Source of the DNA: Dipteronia dyeriana
Taxonomy: Eukaryota > Streptophyta > Magnoliopsida > Sapindales > Sapindaceae
Assembly (NCBI GenBank): GCA_032871835.1
Contig: CM065300.1
Location: forward strand, 3,105,768 to 3,169,767
Direction: 5' to 3'
DNA length: 64,000 nt
Under the pieces are notes generated by a model. It saw nothing but the letters and a program-made list of their open reading frames with translations, did no database searches and had not been told where the DNA came from. Both the position numbers and the translations under genes were made by a program. Positions 45,560-56,045 of the stretch are shown piece by piece. Position 1 is the stretch's first letter. Each line of letters starts with the position of its first letter.

Positions 45560-46711
45560 AATCTCTTTTCTACGAGAGAAAAAGAGAAAAAGAAAGAAAC
45601 AAGAATAAGCAGTTGGATTGGATATACTTATATACATCTATATATAAGAGATGCCCTGCTGGAAACTTTATTCTGAAATTTTGGAAAACAAAATTCTTGT
45701 GGATTCCAAGTAAATGTTATTCTATTTTTTGTTTAAGTATTATAATTAATTCTAACATCAATTGAATTAATGATTTTTCACGGTTAAATAGTATATATAT
45801 AATTTGGATATCAGTCTACTCCCTATAACGAGAAAGAACTTTACATATATACATGTAAATTGTTCACGGTGAGACTCGAATTAATCTCTATTAGTTTGTG
45901 TTAAGAGGTGATAAGCTTAATGTAACACTCTTACAATAAGAAAAAAAAAACCTTAAGAAAACTAAACGACTATACATTAATTAATTAAAGATTAAGATGC
46001 TTCAAATTAAATCGAATGATTAATTATAGAACTCTAGCATGTATGATTTTTTGGATTTTTAACAAAGATTTGGGATTGGATAATCCTGCCTGTATATGGC
46101 CTACAATTATAACCATGATTTTACTTTTTTCTTATAAATCTATGTTAAAATACAATTATATATTTGTTTATTAGAGAGTAGAAAATATCTTGTTAAAACA
46201 CTTCTAACATAAGAGAGCAGATGCTTTATGCCCTTTAAACAATTATTAGGGAATAAAACAAAACTTTACACACTCAGATTTGATCATTGAATATGGTGCA
46301 GCAAACGTAAAAGTAGTATTTCTCATGTAGGGGTCCAACCTATAAATATATGGAGAGGTTCACCATGTGATAGTGTTTAACAAAAATACTCTTGATCAGG
46401 CATATTATAGAGAAAACAAGATCATGTGAGGTCTGGAAATGGCTGAATAAGATGGTAGGTTCCTTATTGATATTTAGTTAAAGCATCATGATTTCTCATG
46501 GTATTTCTTTCTCAATATTATTGTGGGAATGCGATACTTATTTTGTTCATATGAACTCTTGAATTAAAAAAATCTAATGACACATAGATATTATCCGTGT
46601 GCCAATCACAAGTCATGGCCTATAGTTAATTAGATCACAACTTTATTTATATAAGGCATAGATCATAAAAAAAAAAAATTGTAGACATGGGTCAGATAAA
46701 ACTTTGTTATT
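45560..46711. other. Distal flank of locus 8
   Basis: It matches the distal flanks of loci 5, 6 and 7 (AATTATTAGGGAATAAAA, then CACACTCAGATTTGATCATT). No gene. Confidence 0.5.
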
Positions 46712-46721
46712 ATAATTAACT

Positions 46722-46896
46722 TGATCATTCTGTTCTCTGTTTTCAGTTTGTAGCCCTGCTTTTTGCTTGCTGCTTGTTGCCTTCTTCGATTTGGTGCGGT
46801 TGGTTTGTTGTTTCCTTGGTTGGTTGTTGCCTGGGTCTCCCCTTTAGCCTTATGGCTTTTTAGTGAATCTGTCGTTTCAAACAAACAAATAAATAA
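46722..46896 (+). mobile_element. Short LINE 3' fragment with target duplication
   Basis: A 175-bp G/T-rich insertion ending in an AAAC/AAAT tail, flanked by direct repeats ATAATTAACT (46712-46721 and 46897-46906). The sister sequence at 52095-52135 lacks it. Only 3' untranslated LINE-like DNA is present. Confidence 0.65.
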
Positions 46897-46934
46897 ATAA
46901 TTAACTAGACCGTGACTTTATTTATATAAGTTAT

Positions 46935-47065
46935 GGATTATGATTAAGATGAAGTTGGTCAAATGGTAAACCTCATATTCATATGTATAAGGTCGTGGAG
47001 TTAAGTTATCTTCCTAAAAAAAAAACCTAAATTTATGCATTATTTCAAAAAAAAAAAGTCATGGA
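46935..47065 (+). mobile_element. Possible tRNA-derived SINE, degenerate
   Basis: GTTGGTCAAATGGTAAACC (A-box-like), GTCGTGGAGTTAAG (worn B-box) and an A-rich tail, arranged like the better copy at 55170-55290. Confidence 0.45.
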
Positions 47066-47099
47066 TCATAAAAAAATTGTAGATTAGGACACAAACGAC

Positions 47100-47950
47100 A
47101 TGAAAATTCCTAGTACTTCTATTAATAACAGTGCATGATGCATCCGGGTTAAGGGACAGATTTAAAAGTTATCTCATGAGAGAATTTTTCTTTTGCATAT
47201 TTGAGCACAAACACACACATATCTAGTGAATTTTGGAACAATATCTTTGCATTTGACCTATCCACAGCTTTTGTACAAAAGTGGCTTTCAGACTCAGTTT
47301 CAGAGAACAATAGATTAGTTACTCTTACTAACATAGAGAAAAGAACTGATGAATGTTTTCTTTTAACCTCGATAAAACGAGAGAAATGAATTGATGAATG
47401 TTAAAATTATAAATTTAAATCAAAATTTAAATTTATTATAATATGACTCGACAGAAAGAGAGCTAGAAAATAAACATAATTAAACAGCAATTAATATTAC
47501 ATAAAACACAATAAGTGTTTTATTTATAACAAAAGGAGAGCTAGAAGATTATAAAGCATATCACTTGCATTGGTAATTTGGTATACATAAGATAATGAAA
47601 TGTATTTTTGTTGGAAAATTTATGATAAACAAGTGATTTGAGAACATAATTTGAGTATGATCGGTTTCATGAAAGTGAAAGATTAATATATATTCGAATT
47701 CTCCGTAGTGAGAGCTTCAAAATAGTGTACTCAAACTTACAAATCAATTAACGGGTGAATGAGAAATTAAGTCTCGAAGTGAGCCCATTACTTAGGGAAA
47801 ATATGCATCCCACATTGGTTGGATAAAACACTTATATGTAGTATATAAGTAGATGTGTGATAGTAGCTTAACAATGTATGTGTGGGCGTGTCCTACTTAC
47901 TTTCTACAGATTTGAACCAGATTATTTTTTATTTAAAAATAACTTTTTTT
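47100..47950. other. Intergenic DNA before locus 9
   Basis: 47130-47340 is one copy of the repeated intergenic module. 47500-47960 matches 62330-62460 in part. No gene. Confidence 0.45.
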
Positions 47951-47963
47951 TTTCAGAAACTTA

Positions 47964-48686
47964 GGGATCGTTTGTTTTTTCTACTTAAAACTTAATAGGT
48001 CTGAATCATAATTATTAACTTGTTTTTTTAAGTGGTCAAACAACTTAAAAATCCTAAAAAACAACTTAAAATAAAAAGTAAAAAATCATGACTTTTAACT
48101 TAATTATAAATCACTGAATTGCATTAAATGCAATCTAAAATCTTTTCTTCTGATACTATCCTCCATATATAATATATTTCCAATTTCATCAAAATTATAT
48201 ATGGTATATAAATATTTATTTTAATATATTGCTTATTTTAAATAGCTTTAAAAATAAAAAGAACCCTACTTACTGTATATATTGGTGTTTAAAATCGATA
48301 CTTTAATATGATATTATCTTGATATATATATATTATAGTGTTTTGTGCGAGTTTTTTTGATTTTTTTTGATTTTTTTTTATTTTTTTCTTAGAAAAATGA
48401 AGTTTGTTTGTAATCAAATATGAAGATCGTGATCATATGTGTTCATATATAATTATTATTTTTGGGTTGTTTTTATTCCATATTATATGTATAATTGTTT
48501 AACATATATATAAATGTAAAATAACTTATATTCAGACAATTTTACTTTAAAAAAACAAACGTTTTGACAATACATTCAGATGTGAGAAAAAAAAAACATA
48601 TCATTCAGATTCAGATTTCAGTCTCTATTCAGTCATTAGAAAAATTCAGAACTGTTCAGTTTTCAAATAAAAAAACAAACGACCCC
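47964..48686. mobile_element. PIF/Harbinger-type non-autonomous element in locus 9
   Basis: Terminal repeats GGGATCGTTTGTTTTTT and (reverse complement of right end) GGGGTCGTTTGTTTTTT match at 16 of 17. The target duplication is TTA (47961-47963 and 48687-48689). The intact site is in locus 11, where CAGAAACTTAGTCTAAATC is continuous at 62460-62478. So the element entered the last codons of locus 9. 723 bp, no transposase. Confidence 0.85.
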
Positions 48687-48689
48687 TTA

Positions 48690-49004
48690 GTCCAAATCTT
48701 TTAAGACTGAAGAAGCTGCTAGGTTTTGTTGGTTTTCTAGAATAGTACTCCTTGAACTCAATCCCACCATAGCATTGAGCAGCTTTTGTGCTAGTCATCA
48801 CCACCGTCGACTATTTCTTCTGATAATTATTATAAGGGTATTGATGATTATCACGATGATGATGATGATGACGATGATCATAATAATACTTATGATTTGA
48901 ATTAGGCCTGCCCCCGGTTCCAGCCGACCGTATAACCTGTCTATGTCACCAAAGCCTTCCAAACCTATCTGAACAAGACCACGATTACCTCGAGGAGGCT
49001 CCAT
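48690..49004 (-). pseudogene. Array locus 9: subgroup C pseudogene
   Basis: From ATG at 49004 the start MEPPRGNRGLVQIGLEGFGD is close to locus 11. After DRLYGR (about 48910) a deletion of several tens of bases relative to locus 11 shifts the frame, and the CAT-rich (His) tract is read as a run of Ile (ATC/ATT), ending at 48798. In the ancestral frame the sequence HKYYYDHRHHHHH remains, then a stop (TAG at 48813-48811, where locus 11 has CAG). After it come AAQCYGGIEFKEYYSRKP and FFSLKRF. A Harbinger-type element cuts off the final codons and a MULE-like element sits in the promoter. It is clearly dead. Confidence 0.88.
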
Positions 49005-49077
49005 TTAATTTAGAGAAAATCTGTAAAAACAAGTTGTCTTGGAATTGAAATCTGAGGCCAAGCCACATTATATAATA

Positions 49078-50787
49078 GGGTAAATATCATCCATATTATC
49101 CATTCCGATTCTCGTCATTTCAATATTGGTCCATTTAATCCGTCTGTTACGTTTTCAGTTAAATACATGTCATCTGACATGTTCAAAAGATAAAATGACC
49201 GTTTTACCCCTTAAAATGTATGAGGGGCTTGTAAAGACAATTTTACCCTCCAATGGATAAAATGTTCATACTGTCTTTTAAATTTAAATTCTAATAAACG
49301 TAGATGATGAAATGGTGGTGGTGAAAATAAAATAAAATAAAAATTTAAATAAAATAATAACAATTAAAAAAATTTAAATTTAAAGACTAAGAAACAGTCG
49401 TTTTCAACTCACAGACTCTCTTTCTCTCTTGCTTTCATTTCAACTCACAAACTCTCTCTCTCTTCTTCCCGTTTATGGTGATCGGTTTGTGGTGGTGTGG
49501 TTCGGTTTTGGGTTCTTGTGGTGGTGATGATGTCTGGGTCTGGTGGAGATGATGATGATTTCGATGGTGGTGGTGGTTTGATTTGCGTTGATGCTGGATA
49601 ATTGTGGTTTGGGATCGATTTCGGTTAGGATTTATTGGGTTCTTAACTGAAAGCCTAACATTTAATTTCATCTCTTATCCCTTTTTCACCGTCACATTAT
49701 TCTCGCTCTCTCTCTCCCGATTCATCTCATTCTCTCCCTCTATTCTCACTCTCTCTCAACACCACCATCAAACCACTACACCGATTTTATTCTTTCTCTT
49801 TCACTCTCCCCAATTCACTTCTTCTCTTTTTCATCCCGCCGCTCTCTTATTTTGGTTTTGGTTGATGGGCATTCGGTGATGGGTTTGGATTTTGGGAGGG
49901 GCGTTCGATGCTTTGGTTGATGGATTTCTGGGTTGGTTGATGGGTTTTTGGGTTTGTTGATGGCTTGGGTTTCTGGGTTTGGGTGTTGGGAGGAGCGTTC
50001 GGTGGTGGGTATTCAGTTTAGTGTGGTGGTTGTGGTTGATTTCGATTTAGGTTTGGGTTTAGTGTGGTAGTGGTGGTGGTTGTGGTTGCTTCAGTTTAGG
50101 GTGGCTATGGCTGTGATTGGATTGATTTCGATTTAGGTTTTGGTTTAGTATGGGTTATGTGGTGGTGGTGGCTGGAATTGTGGTTAGTGATGGGTGGATT
50201 TGGGGTTTGGTTTGGCGGCGAGGTTGCTGGGTGGGTGGGGCGGCGACGACAGTTGGTGGAGATCTGAGATGATGAAGATCCAAGAAATTAATTTTGTCCA
50301 CCAGAATGGAGATTTGTTTTAATTATTTGTTTGTTTGTTTTAATTATTTATTTGTATTTTGTGGGATTATGGTTAAAGATTATGTTGTTTGATGTTGAAC
50401 CCATAACTAGGTTCGAAGATGATGATAAAATTTAAAAATAGAGTTTAAAACAAAAATCAGGGTCATTTTTTTAAAAACCAATTACATGTTAGGGAAAAAG
50501 TGTCAATGCAAGCCCCTAAGACATTTTAAAGGGTATAATGGTCATTTTGTCATCTGATCATTTACTATTATGCCCTTTCATCATATAAGCTTCTAGAACT
50601 CTAATGTTGAATTACCGTTTTACCCTCGTTGACCTGACGGAATTTTAAAAATCCCTAACGAAATTAGAAGGTAAGAATCAAAATAAGGATTAATTGAAAC
50701 GACAGAGACCTGCATGACCAATACTGAAACGACGGGGATCTAAATGGATAATATGGTAAACCACAGGGATGAAAATGATATTTACCC
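49078..50787. mobile_element. MULE-like element (1.71 kb) in the promoter of locus 9, possible Pack-MULE
   Basis: The left end is GGGTAAATATCATCC. The right end in reverse complement is GGGTAAATATCATTTTCATC, and both continue with ATATTATCCAT. A perfect 9-bp target duplication TATATAATA lies at 49069-49077 and 50788-50796. The interior has CT-rich leader-like DNA (49400-49470 and 49690-49830) and GGTTTGGGTT-rich DNA (49860-50250) unlike the flanks. It resembles captured genic sequence, of unknown source. No transposase frame. The insertion splits the TATA-like ATTATATAATA of the pseudogene. Confidence 0.88.
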
Positions 50788-50829
50788 TATATAATATGGG
50801 CATATCTTTATTAAATTATTAGTGTGTTA

Positions 50830-51800
50830 CAAGAACTAATTGTAAATCCGTATAATTGTCGAAGTTGAGATTAGCTTATGACTCATAAGTTTCTAAAATC
50901 TATAAGATTGTTGGTTCGAGTTATACATTTCAATTCTCTCAGCTCAAACTGGACTTTTTAGTAATCATGCATGCATCCTCTTTGTTAAGATATTGTTCAA
51001 ATAAATGGTCGAAAACAATAAAAAATTTCTGGTGCGAACTTCAGCTGAACATTAAGTAGATGTCTATCAACTATCATATATATATTTGAATATTACCAAC
51101 TATCATATATGGATATATAATTCTTTTACAATCTGAATATTTTTCTTTGGATGTCAAACAGCCACTTGTGTGGAGAGGATGATCAATTCATCAGTAATTT
51201 TTTTTTTTAACTGAAACAAGAAAATATCTACGTACATGCCCTAGTCTTTTCTCTCATCACCACCGTGACGTTTTGTATATGATGCAATTAATATATAGCA
51301 AGTGCTTTTAACTTTTGACCCAACGGTGTAACTCAATGGCCAGATAGATAAGTATGGGGTTTGACAATGACTCTCAAATCATTGATTTAAATCGAAAATT
51401 AAGAAATTAAAAAAAAACCTGATTTAGATATTTAGATAGATATTGAAAAGAAAAAGTGTTTTCAAATTTTTTTCTTTTTTTTCTTTTCTTTTCAAATTAT
51501 ATATTCGTTTTAATCAATAAAAAAGTAGGTATAAGTCATTTGAGGTGGCAAGATATTATATTCTTTAAAAAAATGACAGAACAAGACAAAAGGAATATAA
51601 TTATATTAATTTAAACTCTTAGGTTTAATTAGTTAAGAAAGCACTTTGCATGCAAGATCTACCTTTTTTAGGCCAAAATAATTTAGATTCCCAAATTTGT
51701 TTAATGTTAATGCTTGAGAAGCAATAATTCCATATTCCCTATTAGTACATGTTATTTTTTAAAAAAGACCATGTTTATCCAATGAAGTCTTGGCAAGTGT
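50830..51800. repeat. Triplicated non-coding block, copy 2
   Basis: It matches 39400-40345 and 63050-63800. No gene. 51320-51400 has a tRNA-like word pattern (GTGTAACTCAATGGCCAGA) but no B-box. Confidence 0.7.
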
Positions 51801-53650
51801 TTTTTTTTTTGGCAACAATTGTTAAATAAAAACACTCCTATATAATTACAATCATTGTTTTATTGATTTGAGATACTAATTATTTATTAATCTTAGAATT
51901 ATGGCTGAATAAGATGGTAGGTTCGTTATTGAATATAGTTAAACTGTTAAAGCATCATGATCTCTAGATGACTCTCATGGTATCTCTTTCTCCATATAAT
52001 CGTGGGAATACGATATTTATTTTATTCATTGAACTTTACAAATCTGGTGACATGCATGCAGACAATATTAACCACTAATCAAAAGTCATATGGGTCAGAT
52101 AAAACTCTGATATAATTAATTAGATGACCTTGTTTATATATACAAGTAATAGAACATAAAAAAAATGCATATTACAATGCACACGAAACGAAAAAAAAAG
52201 TATATTATAATTAATTAAATGGTTTTTTTTATTGTAAATATATATAAATATTCTATTATTAATTCGTACTAATATAAGATATATTTGTATTTTTTTTGAT
52301 ATATTTATACTTTATATGTGGACCATTAGATTTAAATACTTTGACTTGGCTACATACACTTATCAAAACATCTTTTAAATCTAATAAATCTAATTATCCA
52401 TATATAAAGAGTTGATATATTTTATACCAATTCGAACCGATAATAGAAAAAGAATATATAGTTAATGCATCCTCTCTCACTTTCCATGGTATTAATTTCT
52501 TTCTCCATATAATTAATTGTGGGAATACCGTATTTATTTTGTTTATCTGAATTTTCCTAAACTTTAAAAAATCTCATGACATCAACAGGTGGTCATTAAT
52601 ATTAATTTATCGTCAAAAGCCTATTTTTTTCAATAATATTGCTTATATAAGTTACCAGGGATTAAGAAATTGTATATTAGAACGATATTCCTCACGGTCC
52701 TATTAATTGTGCATGATGCATGGGATTAAGGGAGAGATTTAGAAGGGTATCTTTTCTAGAGCATTTTTCTTTTGCATATTTGAGCACAAACACACACATA
52801 CAGAACAGAACCATATCTGTATTCCGTCTGTTGTAGACTAGTGGAATTTTGGCACAAAACCTTTGCATTTGATCTTTTCTCAACTTTGAATGGAAAAGTT
52901 GCTTTATAGAGTAATTGATTAGTTGTCCTTACAGAGAATGAATTCAAAGTATATGATGATCACCCCACAATTGCAAAGCAAGGGATGAATGTTGAAATTA
53001 TAAATGATTATCGAAAGTACTTTCCTTAACTTTATAAAAAACAAATCTCGTGACACGTAGCCATTAACATTAATTTAATCTTTTTAATAAAAAAAAACAT
53101 TAAGTTATCATTAATAGATATTCACAAATCACGCAATCAGATATAATTATAATTAGCTAGATTTCCTTGTTTACACAAGTCAAGGATCTTGAAAAATGTA
53201 GATTAGAATGTAAATGACAAGAAAATTCTTCACAATCCTATTAACAGTGCATGATGCATGGTTTTAAGGGAAAGATTTAAGGTATTTCCAGGCAGCATTT
53301 TTGTTTTGCACCTTTGAGCACAAACACACATATGCAGAGCAAAACATTTTCAATCCACCGGTGAATTTTGAACTCATCCGATTATTGTGACCGTGAATTT
53401 TGGCACAAAATCTTTGCCTTCGATTTTTTATAACCTTTTACTGGCTAAGTGGCTTTAGTTACTGAACAACTGATTATTTCTTACCGAAAAAAATGGGCTA
53501 GGCTAAATCTCAAATTTTACGTTTAACACATTCATCCATCGATTTCCTTGGAATTCAACAGTGAAGAAGAGTAATGAATTAATCTTGTTTAATTACATAT
53601 TGAGAGAGATATATATATATAATAAATCATAAATTAAATCAAGTTTCCTC
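51800..53650. other. Duplicated gene-free stretch
   Basis: Two more copies of the intergenic module (about 52690-52950 and 53230-53480), with the promoter-side DNA of subgroup B seen at 46440 and 51900. It contains no gene of the family. 52260-52450 may be a diverged copy of the (TA)-bounded unit at 42275. Confidence 0.45.
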
Positions 53651-53892
53651 AGATCACTAAAAGTTCAATTACAGGTCATTTACCACAGCCTCAACGTGTC
53701 CGTGACTCCGTGTTACTATGTTCGCTTCCCATTAATTAACTAATTTAAACTACTTGTTGCCCGTTTTAGTTAACATTTTCTACCACGGAAGCTCTATTTC
53801 ACATCTACATCATTTGACACGTTTCTTGTAACCGATCTATCACTAATATTTGTGATATTTGAGGTAAGGACTTGTTCATATTTGAGCACTAA
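53651..53892. other. Start of the 3' flank of locus 10
   Basis: Sister of 42740-42980 and 28660-28760. No gene. Confidence 0.45.
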
Positions 53893-54757
53893 TGTCCAGT
53901 TTGGTATTACTTCTCCAACTGTTTTTGAGGTCAAAAGTGATTCCGGACCAAAGATAAGGTGTTTGGTAAAATCGTGGAGAAGTGCTTTTGGTCACTTTTA
54001 GCTTCTCCCAACTGAGTTTTTGAGAAGCTACAAATACATGCTTTTGGATTTTGACTTCTGCTTTTAGAAAATGCGCTACAGTGATATTAAATGAAATTTT
54101 ACCAACTTTCCAACTTTATCCTTACCTTTAACGAAATTTACCAAAAATATGAAAAAACTCATGTAATATGTTCCATAGCGTTATGTTTGATAGTTTTCGT
54201 TTATATAATATATCCTTTTGGGTTTGCATAATTTATTTAAATTTTACAATGATATTTGTTTAGTATATTGTACAAAATTATACCATAATTATACCATATG
54301 AAATTATATCATAACTGTATAAAATTATTTGGGCTTACATTGCTATATAAAAAAATTGTTGTCATAACTATATAAAAAAATGAGATTAATTAATTCAATA
54401 AAGTAGAATAAAAAAAATAAAGAAATAAAGAAATAAAGAAATAAGGCTAATTAATTCAATAAAGTAGAATAAAAAATAGAGATAATTAATTCAATAAAGT
54501 ATCGTAATTATATAACACTTAACACTAAGTACAAATAAACAATCAAAATGTAAATTATAACACCATTTAGATGTCTATGTCTTTTTAGTAATTTTACACA
54601 CTCACAACACTTTTCACTTCAGTTTACCAAACACATTGAAATTACTTTTAGTTCTCACAGCACTTTTGAAAATCAGTTTAACAAACACTCAGTTGATTCT
54701 TCCCACAACAATTCCAAAAGCACTTCTTCCCACGACACAACAATGCCAAACTGAGCC
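53893..54757. mobile_element. PIF/Harbinger-like non-autonomous element, 865 bp
   Basis: The left end is TGTCCAGTTTGGTATT; the right end in reverse complement is GGCTCAGTTTGGCATTG. The target duplication is TAA (53890-53892 and 54758-54760). An inner triplicate of TTAATTCAATAAAGTA lies at 54385-54500. No transposase. Confidence 0.7.
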
Positions 54758-54783
54758 TAACACACTTTCAAAAGATCACATTA

Positions 54784-55048
54784 GGCTAATTGACATTGAT
54801 ACCTCTAAACTCTTCAAAAATTTGCTTATGCCCCTTTGTACTTTTGTTTTAGACACTAAACCCTTTGGACTCTCACAAATTGGTAAAAGTCAACTGTAGA
54901 TGCTCCTTCACAGAGGGTAATGTGAGGGGGGCTATAAATCCAAATGTTTGCCAATAATCGAGAGTTTGAGGGGTTTAGTATTGAAAAAAAATAAATAAGG
55001 ATATAGTGTAAATTTTTGAAGAGTTTAGAGGATCAATGCCAATTAGCC
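54784..55048. mobile_element. Foldback MITE, 265 bp
   Basis: The ends are near-perfect inverted repeats of about 40 bp (GGCTAATTGACATTGATACC, then CTAAACTCTTCAAAAATTT), flanked by TA. It lies directly beside the Harbinger-like element. No coding; the 87-codon frame over the junction of the two elements is chance. Confidence 0.75.
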
Positions 55049-55169
55049 TAATATCTTTTCGCAAAGTAGACAAGAAAAGAAGTGGCAATTAATGTTTAGC
55101 GATTTGGTCTCTAGCTAGTCAATTTTATTTTTATCAGAGATACTCAACAATATAAAATATAACTGAGAT

Positions 55170-55300
55170 TTTATGAGGTTGGTCAAGTGGTAAAACCCCT
55201 CACACCTATACTATGAAGTCGTGGGTTCGAGTCCACCCCTCCCCAAAAATACCCGAATTTATATAATATTTCAAAAAAGAAGAAGAAGAAGAAACTGATA
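55170..55300 (+). mobile_element. tRNA-derived SINE
   Basis: GAGGTTGGTCAAGTGGT (A-box TGGTCAAGTGG) and GTGGGTTCGAGTCCAC (B-box GGTTCGAGTCC) are about 35 bp apart, as in a tRNA promoter, followed by an AAGAAG tail. AACTGA occurs on both sides as a possible target duplication. There is no tRNA cloverleaf acceptor stem, so it is not a tRNA gene. Confidence 0.6.
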
Positions 55301-55372
55301 TCATGAGTATTAGAGTAGGAATTCTAATATTGATATATACAGATTTTTTACATTGATTCAACAAAGTTGCAA

Positions 55373-55735
55373 CTTCCTCTTCATTTAGTTGAAGCTATCT
55401 ATGATATTCGTTCAAAGCTTTCTCTCTTGGGTAACACTAAAGTTATTTTTAACCCTAGACTCACGAATTGTTTTGCTGACAGTCTAGCCAAGAAAGGAAC
55501 AGTGGTCGAAGGGAACTTCATTAATTGGGGCAGTTTCTAGTTTTCCTCTTCTTTTTCTGCTTTTGTTGTTTTCTGGCTTGGTTATGTTTCAGTGGTGTTT
55601 TGTTGCCATGTTTTTGTTTCCATTGGCTTTTTGTTATGCTTATTTTTTGGTGTTGCTGGGCCTGTGGTGCTCTTTTGTGCGTGCTTCTGGCGGTTCTTTG
55701 TGGTTGTTAATAAAGTTTGCCGTTCTAAAAAAAAA
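55373..55735 (+). mobile_element. 5'-truncated LINE (L1-like), RNase H end and 3' UTR
   Basis: It begins in frame as EAIYDIRSKLSLLGN, then NPRLTNCFADSLAKKGT and a stop at about 55540, then a G/T-rich 3' UTR and poly-A. The site in sister 3' flanks (43390-43420) is uninterrupted. It is related to, but distinct from, the LINE at 34383-34850. Confidence 0.75.
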
Positions 55736-56045
55736 GTTGTGATTTTCATTTCTTACAAATTACATACGTTTATATGATATCACAATGAGATTAACATACT
55801 TTCCTTAGCAGGAAAGCTCAGACTACTAGTACAAATATATGGAGATGCATATATAGTTGATTAGTTGACTGGCTTAACTCTGAAACAGAAAATTAGGATG
55901 GTAAGGCATCATATGAAAAATGTCTATAAAAAAATCAACGGGATAGGAAACGATTAAAGAATCGAAAAGGGAATTGGCAAAGTTATAAGAGTGTGCAGCT
56001 GTCAGTGGTTGGTCGATTGGGTTTAGGGAAAAACGCTCTTCTATT

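Noticed and set aside
48798..49004. A transmembrane-like Ile-rich protein
   Set aside because: The Ile run comes from a frameshift in a His-coding repeat; locus 11 shows the true frame.
54636..54899. 87-codon frame
   Set aside because: It spans the junction of a Harbinger-like element and a foldback MITE, so it is chance.
55175..55250. tRNA gene
   Set aside because: A-box and B-box words are present but no paired acceptor stem; an AAGAAG tail points to a SINE.
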